Under the pieces are notes generated by a model. That model made no database searches. It was not told the origin of the DNA and was given only the letters and a program-made list of their open reading frames with translations. Source: Acidobacteriota bacterium (GTDB lineage Bacteria; Acidobacteriota; Terriglobia; UBA7540). From it: a DNA stretch of 7,616 nt. The stretch's first letter is position 1; each line of letters opens with the position of its first letter. The translations under genes were made by a program, and so were the position numbers. Positions 1-6,147 of this stretch are shown piece by piece. Where the stretch lies: NCBI GenBank assembly GCA_021784615.1, contig JAJYHU010000252.1, forward strand, positions 1-7,616. The letters run 5' to 3'.

Positions 1-786
1 CACCACCTTCGTCGCGATGCACTCCGCCGCCGAATAGTGATGTCCGGGGATGACCTCCGTTCCGCAGATGGGGATGTCCAGTTGCTCCGTCAGCTTCCGA
101 AGACCGTGGAAATCCACGTCAAAGATCGGCTCTTCAAACCAGTAGTAATTCAGACGCTCGAGCTCGCGCCCCATGCGCAACGCTTGCTCATGATTGTAAG
201 CAGCCACGGGGTCCGCCATCAGCTTGAAATCGGGCCCGACGGCCTCGCGGCACAGGCGGTAGGCCTTCAGATCAAACTCGATGTCGCCGGGAGGATGCAG
301 CTTATACGCGTGCCAGTGTCGGTCCTTCACTTCCACAGCCTGCGCGGCATAGGCCTCTGGAGTCGGCAGGACAAAGGAGCTGGCGTATACAGGGACCGTA
401 TTGCGGTACTCTCCGAGCAGCCGGTAAAGCGGCAGCCCGGCCACCTTTCCGGCGATGTCCCACAGGCAGATGTCAAAAGGACCGTAGGAGTATATCGGGA
501 CGTGGTTCCACCAACGGTCATGCATCCGAAATTCCTTCCAGTGCTTCTCCCGTGCCAGAGGGTCGCGCCCCAGGAAAAAAGGCTTCAGAGCGGAAGCTGC
601 AATGGCGCCCGCCATCTCCGCGCCGCGCCCCGCAAAACCGAACGACGTTCCCTCAATGCCCTCGTCGGTCTTCATGGTGACAACCAGAAAATCAAAAGCC
701 GACTTGCCGCCGACCCGCATGCCGGAATCCGCCGTCTCGGCCGGGGCGTTCTTACAAACTCGAATTTCAATCGAAGTGATCTTCAT
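1..786 (-). CDS. Mandelate racemase/muconate lactonizing enzyme family protein (enolase superfamily), C-terminus beyond window
   Basis: The minus-strand frame is open from ATG at 786 to the window edge, giving 262 residues of a protein that is normally about 370-400 long. Residues 1-125 form the N-terminal capping domain and end in the family stretch around GPFDICLWDIAGK (102-114). The TIM-barrel domain follows. Metal ligands are visible as D192 (MADP), E218 (first Glu of FEEP) and E244 (GTE). Their 26-residue spacings equal those of mandelate racemase D195/E221/E247. The base position that is KxK in mandelate racemase is K162-L-H164 here. The Asp-His dyad on later barrel strands lies off the window. 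The family abstracts a proton alpha to a carboxylate (racemases, cycloisomerases, sugar-acid dehydratases); the substrate cannot be named, though a sugar acid is plausible. No signal peptide is seen, so it is cytoplasmic. AAGGAG at 793-798, 6 nt before the ATG, fixes the start. It is divergent from the sulfatase. Confidence 0.93.
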   Translation of the reverse strand, partial: MKITSIEIRVCKNAPAETADSGMRVGGKSAFDFLVVTMKTDEGIEGTSFGFAGRGAEMAGAIAASALKPFFLGRDPLAREKHWKEFRMHDRWWNHVPIYSYGPFDICLWDIAGKVAGLPLYRLLGEYRNTVPVYASSFVLPTPEAYAAQAVEVKDRHWHAYKLHPPGDIEFDLKAYRLCREAVGPDFKLMADPVAAYNHEQALRMGRELERLNYYWFEEPIFDVDFHGLRKLTEQLDIPICGTEVIPGHHYSAAECIATKVV

Positions 787-1160
787 AAGCATCTCCTTGC
801 GTCTTCGTTCGCTGCCCGAGAAGGCTTCCTCGCGGATTCCAAATCCCAGCGCAGTCAGACTTGATCCGCAGTGATAATCACCGGACCGCAGCCAAACCAA
901 CTGCTCTATTAATACTCAAATTGGGCCAGGATACCAGTCTTTCCTTAACGTACTACTTCACCACGAAGGCGTAAGGTCCAAGTTAACGCGCCGCCGAGGC
1001 GCCATACCTCAACATGGGTATTCACTGGACGAACGCGGAATCTTGTTTTTAAATAAAAGGCCCGGTACTCAGCAGGACGTGCCGATTTAAACTTCGACTG
1101 CTCTTCCACGATGGGACAGAGCCCAGTACGACTTTACGACTTCATCATCAGGAGCGACGC
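787..1160. other. Divergent intergenic region between the enolase-superfamily gene and the sulfatase gene
   Basis: This 374-bp gap carries the 5' leaders of both divergent genes. No convincing coding frame fills it: the plus-strand frames running through 787-874 are continuations of shadow frames of the minus-strand gene. It contains a GC hairpin GCGCC-N5-GGCGC (988-1002), a small inverted repeat ATACC-N8-GGTAT (1004-1021) and an AT-rich run (1044-1058). A candidate sulfatase promoter is listed separately. I could not pick a convincing promoter for the minus-strand gene. Confidence 0.6.
1026..1054 (+). promoter_or_regulatory. Candidate sigma-70-type promoter of the sulfatase gene
   Basis: TGGACG (1026-1031, 4 of 6 to the -35 consensus) and TTAAAT (1049-1054, 4 of 6 to the -10) are separated by exactly 17 nt inside an AT-rich patch. 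Transcription would start near 1061 and leave a leader of about 100 nt. The small inverted repeat ATACC-N8-GGTAT (1004-1021) lies just upstream of the -35. Consensus matches of this quality occur by chance, so this is tentative. Confidence 0.28.
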
Positions 1161-2708
1161 ATGGATGAGAATTATGATGGCAAAAGGCAGAGTAGAAGGG
1201 ACTTTCTGAAAACAGGCGCCGGGGCGCTAAGCACTCTTGGAGTGGTTTCGAGCACATTGGGACCGACTCTGACCGGGACGCCCGCCGAAGCTCCCAGGCC
1301 AAACTTTGTTTTCTTTCTGGGGGAAGGCGTGCGGCCGGACGAATTCAGCTCATATGCGGTACAAGGCTGGGACGGCAATGGACTCAGCGCCTTCGGCAGC
1401 AGGTTCATGTCCACGCCGCATCTGGACCGCATCGTTCATGAAGGCATTACCTTTCGCAATGGCTTTGTCACTTACGCTCTCTGCCTGCCTTCACGGTCAT
1501 CGTTTCTCACCGGCCTTTATCCGCACCGGACTGGCGCCATCGACAATCGCCGCCGGTCAATTCCCGAGAGCGTCCCGACGATCGCCGACATGCTGCGCGG
1601 CGCCGGCTATGAGGTCGGCTTCTTCGGCAAAGCCCACATTCATGACTTGAGCAAACGCAATTGGGATATCTTTTTTGGAGTTGAAGAGGCAGGGGCAAAC
1701 TACTATCGCCCCATGATTATTGAAAGCAAGGATGGCGTGGCCGACCTTCCCAAGCAGTATCACGGTTATGTTGATGACATTATCACCGAGCGGGCGCTCA
1801 AGTGGGTAAATCAGAAGCGCGACAAACCCTTCTGCCTCTTTCTCTGGTTCATTGCCCCCCATGCGCCCTTTTACAGGCCGCGCCGGTTGCTTGACTTATA
1901 TAATGGCGTGCCCATTCCCAAGCCCTCCACCTTTGACGAAGACCTGAAGGGTTACCCCGGGAAGCCCCTGGCGTTTAAGGATGCCTACAACAAGATCGGG
2001 ACAACCACTCTTGGAAATGACGACCCGCGATCTCTCGAGGAGATTGTCAAAGACCATGCCGCCGGCGTGGTGAGTAACGATAGCAATGCCGGCAGGATTA
2101 TGGACGCGCTGGAAAAAGCCGGAACCCTCGATGACACCGCGATCGTCATCAGTTCGGATCATGGGTTCTTCCTCGGCGAGTGGAGATTCTACGACAAGCG
2201 ATTTATGCACGAGCCTTCCATCCGCGTGCCTTTCTCAATCCGCTATCCGCGCATGGTCCGAGCCGGCATAACTCGGAATGAGATGGCTCTGAATATCGAT
2301 GTTGCTCCAACTATCCTGGAGCTGGCAGGCATCAAAGATCCCGATTGGACGGACTGGGTCCAGGGCCGGAGCTTGATTCCCTTCATGAACGGCACTCCGC
2401 CTTCCGACTGGCGAAAGGATTGGCTCTACGAATACTTTGAATACCCGGCCGCGGAAAGGGTCAAGCCAAACCGCGGCGTCCGCACCGAGCGTTACAAGCT
2501 GATTCATTACTTTCTGGCTCCCCAGGAATTTGAGCTCTACGATCTTCAGGAAGACCCGGGAGAACTGCATAATCTTTACGGGGATCCGCGCCACGCGGCG
2601 CTGGCCAAGGATCTGCTGAATCGTATCAGCGAGCTCCGGAAGGAAACCGGCGACGAATACACTTACGAGTTGCCCAATAGCTATGAGTTCCAGCAACAGA
2701 AATACTGA
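1161..2708 (+). CDS. Tat-exported sulfatase, Cys-type formylglycine family
   Basis: This complete 515-residue protein is a normal length for the arylsulfatase/alkaline-phosphatase superfamily. The leader has S11-R12-R13-D-F-L-K17 followed by a weakly hydrophobic stretch ending near AEA44, a twin-arginine signal, so it acts folded in the periplasm or outside. C108-L-P-S-R112 is the motif whose Cys is oxidised to the catalytic formylglycine. K157/H159 (GKAH), H234 (PHAP), D333-H334 (SSDHG) and K346 match the arylsulfatase active-site positions. The usual N-terminal Asp-Asp calcium ligands are E55-G56 here (FFLGEG), and the common His of LGEH is W341. The C-terminus has the typical RTERYKLIHY and FELYDLQEDPGE stretches. 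It hydrolyses a sulfate ester, but the substrate is unknown; a phosphonate-monoester-hydrolase-like activity is the main alternative. GGAG at 1151-1154, 6 nt before ATG, sets the start. A maturase (formylglycine-generating enzyme or anSME) must be encoded elsewhere. Confidence 0.94.
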   Translation: MDENYDGKRQSRRDFLKTGAGALSTLGVVSSTLGPTLTGTPAEAPRPNFVFFLGEGVRPDEFSSYAVQGWDGNGLSAFGSRFMSTPHLDRIVHEGITFRNGFVTYALCLPSRSSFLTGLYPHRTGAIDNRRRSIPESVPTIADMLRGAGYEVGFFGKAHIHDLSKRNWDIFFGVEEAGANYYRPMIIESKDGVADLPKQYHGYVDDIITERALKWVNQKRDKPFCLFLWFIAPHAPFYRPRRLLDLYNGVPIPKPSTFDEDLKGYPGKPLAFKDAYNKIGTTTLGNDDPRSLEEIVKDHAAGVVSNDSNAGRIMDALEKAGTLDDTAIVISSDHGFFLGEWRFYDKRFMHEPSIRVPFSIRYPRMVRAGITRNEMALNIDVAPTILELAGIKDPDWTDWVQGRSLIPFMNGTPPSDWRKDWLYEYFEYPAAERVKPNRGVRTERYKLIHYFLAPQEFELYDLQEDPGELHNLYGDPRHAALAKDLLNRISELRKETGDEYTYELPNSYEFQQQKY

Positions 2709-2806
2709 GGGCACGGACCACGGCGCGGTTTTCTGGCTCTTAAGGAACGGCGGCTCTCAAGCAGGATGCCGGCGGGGTGTCAGGCGGCGTTTGCCGAAGA
2801 GCGGCA

Positions 2807-3757
2807 TTACGGCGCAATGATTGCAGCGTCGGCCGCAGCCGGGACAACCCACTCACTCATGGGGTATAAGCCGCCGCAATCGGTACACTTCGTGGATGTA
2901 AACCGGGCAGCGCAACTCGGACAGACTGCTTGCGTCTGGAAGGTGTCGAATGGCTTGCGGCAATGGCCGCAAACCCAAAAGGGGCCCGCCAGCGGAGCTT
3001 GTTTACAGGAAGGACAGGCATAGCCCTCGCGACGCGGCAGCTTGGCACGGCGCCCGAGCGCCTGCGCCTGGCGCAATCCTCCCCAGCAATTGATCAGGAT
3101 GAACGCGGCGATAACGCCAAACCAGACGGAGTGTGCCCACAAAGCAAACAGGAAAAGCCCTCCAACACCCACAAAGCTGATCACCGTCGCTACCATTAAG
3201 CTGCGCGCAGGCCCGATTTGAAACCATAGGAGGGCGCGGAGGATCTGCCCTCCGTCCAAAGGATAAATGGGAAACAGGTTGAAGATGAGCAAAACCAGAT
3301 TGATGACCCAGGCCGCATGCAGCAACCCGTTGGCATTGGGCATCGACTCCGCCCACCCGAGCGACCGGCTAAGTATCTCGATCACCGAGAGAACCGGAAA
3401 CAGCACCACGTTCACCAGCGGCCCCGCCGCGATGCTCCACAGCACGGCACCCGGCCGCTGCGGCGGACGCACGTACGCAACTCCGCCCAACGGCCACAGG
3501 ACGATCCGGTCCGCTTTGCCTCCCACCTGCCGGCAGGCCAGCGCGTGCCCGTACTCGTGCAGCATCACAATAAGAAACAGCGCCAGGTATTCCAGCGCGT
3601 TCCAGGTGAGAGAGGAATAGCTGCCGCCCCGGTCGCTGATTTCATACGCCGCAACCAGAAACCACGACCAGTGCAAAAACAAATCAATCCCGGCAAACCG
3701 GAACAGCCGGAAAGAACCCCGTTGAATACTTGTCATAGGCTCGACTTTACCGGGCAT
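2807..3757 (-). CDS. Site-2-type membrane metalloprotease (M50) with C-terminal double zinc ribbon
   Basis: This is an intramembrane zinc protease of the S2P/M50 family, 316 residues from the ATG at 3757. The N-terminal membrane domain starts with LFLHW (26-30). It carries H67-E-Y-G-H71 as the catalytic HExxH and N160-L-F-P with P166-L-D168-G-G as the third-ligand motif. Several hydrophobic helices span roughly 24-40, 52-75, 104-130, 147-162 and 187-228. After a basic linker (235-243) come four CxxC pairs: C248/C251, C263/C266, C279/C282 and C291/C294, a double zinc ribbon expected on the cytoplasmic side in place of the CBS pair common in this subgroup. Members cleave membrane-embedded regulators, but the substrate here is unknown. 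The start is uncertain. ATG 3757 has GGGAGG 10 nt upstream; ATG 3736 (MTSIQRGSF) starts nearer the conserved region but has a weak SD; the frame also opens upstream from a TTG at 3817. It is convergent with the sulfatase (98-bp gap). Confidence 0.92.
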   Translation of the reverse strand: MPGKVEPMTSIQRGSFRLFRFAGIDLFLHWSWFLVAAYEISDRGGSYSSLTWNALEYLALFLIVMLHEYGHALACRQVGGKADRIVLWPLGGVAYVRPPQRPGAVLWSIAAGPLVNVVLFPVLSVIEILSRSLGWAESMPNANGLLHAAWVINLVLLIFNLFPIYPLDGGQILRALLWFQIGPARSLMVATVISFVGVGGLFLFALWAHSVWFGVIAAFILINCWGGLRQAQALGRRAKLPRREGYACPSCKQAPLAGPFWVCGHCRKPFDTFQTQAVCPSCAARFTSTKCTDCGGLYPMSEWVVPAAADAAIIAP

Positions 3758-3783
3758 TGTGTTTTGGCCTCCCGGGCGAAGGT

Positions 3784-3789
3784 AGTATA
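3784..3789 (-). promoter_or_regulatory. Candidate -10 element upstream of the M50 protease
   Basis: Read on the minus strand this is TATACT, 5 of 6 to the -10 consensus. Transcription from about 3777 would begin just ahead of the GGGAGG site (3768-3773) that serves the ATG at 3757. The -35 is poor (TTACGG, 16 nt upstream), so the call rests on the hexamer and its position. Confidence 0.25.
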
Positions 3790-4031
3790 CATGCCCCCGC
3801 TTCCTCCGTAACCACAATTTAGTCCCCGCAAACTTACCTGCGCTGCGCCGCGCGACGGGCCGAGTAAGGGGTTTTCTGTAGCGCGTCTTCAGATCCGCGG
3901 TCCTTGATTATGTTCGGACTCCTAAATCAACCGGATGGCGCAGAAGCGCGCCAGCGAGCATCTGCGATCTCGCAAGGTAGAGTAACCACGCTATGCATTT
4001 CAAGCCGTGGGTTCGTGCGTGCAACAAGCCC

Positions 4032-4052
4032 ACAGCACAAAAGCCGTGCTGT
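4032..4052. repeat. Perfect 7-bp inverted repeat (hairpin) beside the short Tat-leader ORF
   Basis: ACAGCAC (4032-4038) and GTGCTGT (4046-4052) are exact reverse complements around a 7-nt loop, AAAAGCC. The hairpin begins 5 nt past the stop of the minus-strand ORF ending at 4058, where a terminator would sit. No T-run follows on either strand, so an intrinsic terminator is not supported. It could instead be part of a small dispersed repeat. Confidence 0.45.
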
Positions 4053-4057
4053 CTGCT

Positions 4058-4276
4058 TCAGAACTCAGATTTCTGTTTGGAAACGCCGGCCCTGAAATAG
4101 TAGTTTCCGGGCGCGACTTCGAGTTCCAGGCAATCATCCGCGGCCGCGGTGGGTGTATCGGGTAATTGATTGCCGGCGGCGGGCGCCGACGAGGCCTCTT
4201 GCGTGGGCAGCGGGACCGGCAAGGCCACGGCGGCCGGCAGCGTCAGTATAGAGCGGATTGCGGTACGGCGCTTCAT
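4058..4276 (-). CDS. Short protein with Tat-like leader, probably the truncated 5' end of a larger gene
   Basis: The 72-residue ORF starts at ATG 4276, with AGAGG (4282-4286) 5 nt upstream. An in-frame GTG at 4282 is a less likely start because it overlaps that site. The first 20 residues, K-R-R-T-A-I-R-S then ILTLPAAVALPV, form a short twin-arginine-like leader. A Pro/Ala/Thr-rich linker with no fold follows (21-48, to AADD). This layout is typical of small Tat-exported subunits in acidobacteria, for example gluconate-2-dehydrogenase subunit 3-like proteins, but the conserved body of such a protein is absent. The last about 24 residues (CLELEVAPGN...KSEF) show no recognisable domain and run into the repeat-rich gap. 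It lies next to a truncated TonB receptor, so a rearrangement that removed most of the gene is likely. A genuine short exported protein is the alternative. Confidence 0.45.
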   Translation of the reverse strand: MKRRTAIRSILTLPAAVALPVPLPTQEASSAPAAGNQLPDTPTAAADDCLELEVAPGNYYFRAGVSKQKSEF

Positions 4277-4367
4277 CGTCACCTCTTACCTCGATCGCTC
4301 AAAAGCGTTGCCTGGATTAACGCCCTTCGGACAAGCTGTGTAACCTATCACCAGCAATCCGAAGCTG

Positions 4368-5861
4368 ATGATGCATCTGTGGTCGGTGTTTGCGCAGAAT
4401 GATATTCGGGTTACTCCGAAGCTGACGTTGACGGCCGGCATTCGGTGGGATTACCAAGGGGCCTTGACGGACCGCTTCAACGCCTTGGTGCGGGACTTCT
4501 GCGTTTCCTGCGTCAATCCCATCCAGGTTCCTGGCATGACGTTGATGGCAGGGCTGGAGTACGCGGGGGTTGGCAGCAATCCGCGCGGCATCACAAACCC
4601 GCATTACGGCAACATCGCACCGCGGTTTGGTTTCGCTTACCGGTTCTGGCACGATACGGTTGTGCGTGGCGGATTCGGCATCGTCTACGCCCAGGCGTGG
4701 CAGAACCCAGGAGCGGCGCCGGGTTTCAGCCAGACGACCACCATATTGCAACCGACTACGGAAGGTATTCCGGCCACCGATCTCACCAATCCCTTCCCAG
4801 ATGGGGTCCTGAGCCCGGTGGGCGCCGCCAACGGCCTGGCAACCAACGTCGGCCGGGACGTCAGCTTTACCGACCCGAATACCAACATCCCCCAGACCTA
4901 CCAATACTCGCTGAGCGTTCAAGACACGTTCCGACAGAACTGGCTGCTGAGTGCGTCGTATGTGGGCAGCTATATCCGGCGGTTGCCGGTATCCCAGAAC
5001 CTGAATCACCTTTCTCTTCCGGCCCTGGCTCTGGGTAATGCGGCGCTAACCGCTTCTGTGGATAACCCTCTTTCCGCAGCCCAGAACCAATCCGTCAATG
5101 CGCCCTATCTGAGCGTACTGAACGGAACCTTTATGAATCAATCCACCATCCAGGAACAGTAGTTGCTGCTTCCCTATCCCGAATTTGGCGGGGGGACGGA
5201 AAACTATATTCCCATCGGCAATAACAAATACAATGCGCTGTGGCTGGACTTGACCAAGCGCATGTCTCACGGGCTGGACTTTGATATCAACTTCGACTGG
5301 TCCAAGACCATGCAGAAAACGCAGTTCCTAAATGCGCAGGATCCTGCTCCATCCTGGTTCCTTTCTCCGTATGACACACCGGCTGAAGTCAAGTTCTCCG
5401 GTGTGTGGAACCTTCCTTACGGACCTGGGCGGGAATTCGGACAGCAGGCTGGTCCCGTTATGACCCGTCTCCTCGGAGGCTGGTCGGCCAGCCCAACTTG
5501 GCAGTGGCAAGCCGGCTTCCCCGTACCGTTTCCTTTTAATGTTGCGCCAACGGGTGCTTCTGTGAAAACCGCGCACCAGAGCGTCAATCACTGGTTCAAC
5601 ACCTGCACGATAACCAATCCGAATACCACCCCGGTTACGACCACCGGTTGCCTCGTCGATTCAACCCCTTCTTGGGTGGTGTTGCAAACCAACCAGCTTG
5701 ACACATGGTCTCCGTACATGCCCAATCTCCGGGGACCGAACGCCTTTCAGGCGGCTATCGTTCTGAGTAAGGCTATAAAGCTTAAGGAGACCATCAAAAC
5801 CCATGAAGCTAGCTTCGCTGCAGACTCTGTCTTCTTCAAAATTGGCAGGGGAACGGGATAA
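4368..5861 (+). pseudogene. Remnant of an Oar-type TonB-dependent outer-membrane receptor, interrupted by TAG
   Basis: Two frame-matched segments (4368-5162 and 5163-5861) together encode about 497 codons of the beta-barrel of an Oar-like receptor, a family of about 1,000-1,200 residues with an N-terminal carboxypeptidase-regulatory-like domain and plug. Recognisable barrel stretches are FAQNDIRVTPKLTLTAGIRW near the start, NIAPRFGFAYRF (residues 81-92), the NIPQTYQYSLSVQDTF region (173-188), LLSASYVGSYIRRLP (193-207) and, late, WSPYMPNLRGPNAFQA. The frame is closed by TAA at 4341-4343, so signal peptide, plug and early barrel are missing. A single TAG (5160-5162) interrupts a stretch that reads Q-E-Q-stop-L-L-L-P-Y-P. 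After KLKETIK (about 5796) the sequence departs from the family and ends at 5861 without the usual C-terminal strands and terminal aromatic residue. No convincing ribosome site precedes 4368. It is broken at both ends and in the middle, so almost certainly non-functional. Confidence 0.85.
5160..5162 (+). other. In-frame amber codon inside the receptor remnant
   Basis: The codons are GAA CAG TAG TTG CTG CTT CCC TAT. Reading continues in the same frame for 232 further codons of recognisable barrel, so this is a point substitution (CAG to TAG is the simplest, giving EQQLLLPYP) rather than an indel. A sequencing error is possible, but truncation at both ends of the same gene argues for real decay. 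Confidence 0.85.
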
Positions 5862-6056
5862 TTTTTGTAACAAACAACCGCATGCCTGGGCTTCGTATCC
5901 CCTGGCCGGTATGCATGTTCCGATCCGCAAGGATAATTCTTAAAACCAACTTAGATTTGGGGTTAGGGCTACGACTTCTCCGCAGACTGACCGAGCAAGC
6001 GGCCCCACGAAGCGTGAAATGATTTTGGATCCTTCCGGTTTTCGCAGCTTATGTTC
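5862..6056. other. Intergenic stretch downstream of the receptor remnant, nothing recognised
   Basis: This is the first half of a 385-bp gap. A minus-strand frame overlapping its start and a 46-codon plus-strand frame (5803-5943) lack family features and ribosome sites at a useful distance. CATGCC (5881-5886) can pair imperfectly with GGTATG (5908-5913) around a GGG/CCC stem, but no T-run follows. I see no RNA gene or mobile-element end. Confidence 0.4.
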
Positions 6057-6076
6057 AATTGCTCAGCTGTGCAATT
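6057..6076. promoter_or_regulatory. Near-perfect 20-bp palindrome upstream of the OmpA-family gene (candidate operator)
   Basis: The half-site AATTGC-T-CAG (6057-6066) mirrors CTG-T-GCAATT (6067-6076). Nine of ten base pairs match and only 6063/6070 (T opposite T) fail. It lies about 43 nt upstream of the candidate -35 at 6119. Size and symmetry fit a dimeric transcription-factor site, but no regulator is identified. Confidence 0.42.
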
Positions 6077-6089
6077 TATTGCCTAAGGG

Positions 6090-6107
6090 GGGTAATCTTA
6101 GTTACCC
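6090..6107. promoter_or_regulatory. Inverted repeat GGGTAA-N6-TTACCC upstream of the OmpA-family promoter
   Basis: Perfect 6-bp arms (6090-6095 and 6102-6107) flank TCTTAG. The right arm ends 11 nt before the candidate -35 at 6119, a position usual for an activator or overlapping-repressor site. No T-run follows directly, so a terminator is less likely. Confidence 0.4.
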
Positions 6108-6115
6108 ATTTCTTT

Positions 6116-6144
6116 TGTTTGACATATCTTAGTGTTTGACATAT
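6116..6144 (+). repeat. Tandem 12-bp direct repeat containing TTGACA
   Basis: TGTTTGACATAT occurs exactly twice, at 6116-6127 and 6133-6144, with a 17-bp period and 5 nt between copies. Both copies contain a perfect TTGACA hexamer. Because the period equals the ideal promoter spacer, the ATAT end of copy two falls where the -10 of copy one belongs. Confidence 0.7.
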
Positions 6145-6147
6145 TGT
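6119..6147 (+). promoter_or_regulatory. Candidate sigma-70 promoter of the OmpA-family gene
   Basis: A perfect TTGACA (6119-6124) is followed by a 17-nt spacer and TATTGT (6142-6147, 4 of 6). TGTAAT (6145-6150) matches the -10 better, but at a 20-nt spacer. Transcription would begin near 6154, leaving a leader of about 93 nt before the ATG at 6247. The second TTGACA (6136-6141) has no good -10 at the right distance. Confidence 0.5.

Larger units (their letters stand above)
3758..4057. other. Non-coding, hairpin-rich gap between the M50 protease and the short Tat-leader ORF
   Basis: About 300 bp without a gene I can support. The first part (to about 3820) is the leader of the protease gene. 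The middle (about 3837-3990) shows no recognisable signal. The end (4002-4052) is structured. GTGGG (4007-4011) can pair with CCCAC (4029-4033), which overlaps a perfect 7-bp hairpin (4032-4052), and AAGCCGTG occurs twice (4002-4009 and 4041-4048). A 63-codon plus-strand frame from 3904 to 4095 lacks an evident ribosome site and recognisable motif, so I do not call it a gene. Confidence 0.5.

Noticed and set aside
37..874. Long plus-strand frames (37-864 and 602-874) opposite the enolase-superfamily gene
   Set aside because: They are antisense shadows. The minus strand carries a clear family protein with all three metal ligands, and the plus translations have no recognisable motif.
2235..2714. 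159-codon minus-strand frame opposite the 3' end of the sulfatase gene
   Set aside because: Shadow of a well-supported gene, with no ribosome site or domain features.
2792..2806. Hairpin TGCCG-N5-CGGCA directly after the protease stop as a terminator
   Set aside because: The stem is only 5 bp and no T-run follows on the minus strand; it could be chance in GC-rich DNA.
3317..3811. 164-codon plus-strand frame opposite the M50 protease gene
   Set aside because: Its translation is basic and low in structure, and the opposite strand encodes HExxH and PLDGG in the right order.
3904..4095. 63-codon plus-strand frame as a gene
   Set aside because: It has no ribosome site or motif and overlaps hairpins and the minus-strand Tat-leader ORF; it is more likely repeat-derived.
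4317..5009. 230-codon minus-strand frame opposite the receptor remnant
   Set aside because: The plus strand has clear TonB-receptor barrel sequence, and the minus translation shows no family signature.
5881..5913. Imperfect hairpin after the receptor remnant as a rho-independent terminator
   Set aside because: It has mismatched or wobble pairing and no T-run downstream.
5803..5943. 46-codon plus-strand ORF beginning MKLASLQTLSS
   Set aside because: The nearest SD-like run (AAGGAG, 5784-5789) is 13 nt away and belongs to the receptor coding sequence; there is no secretion core or known motif.
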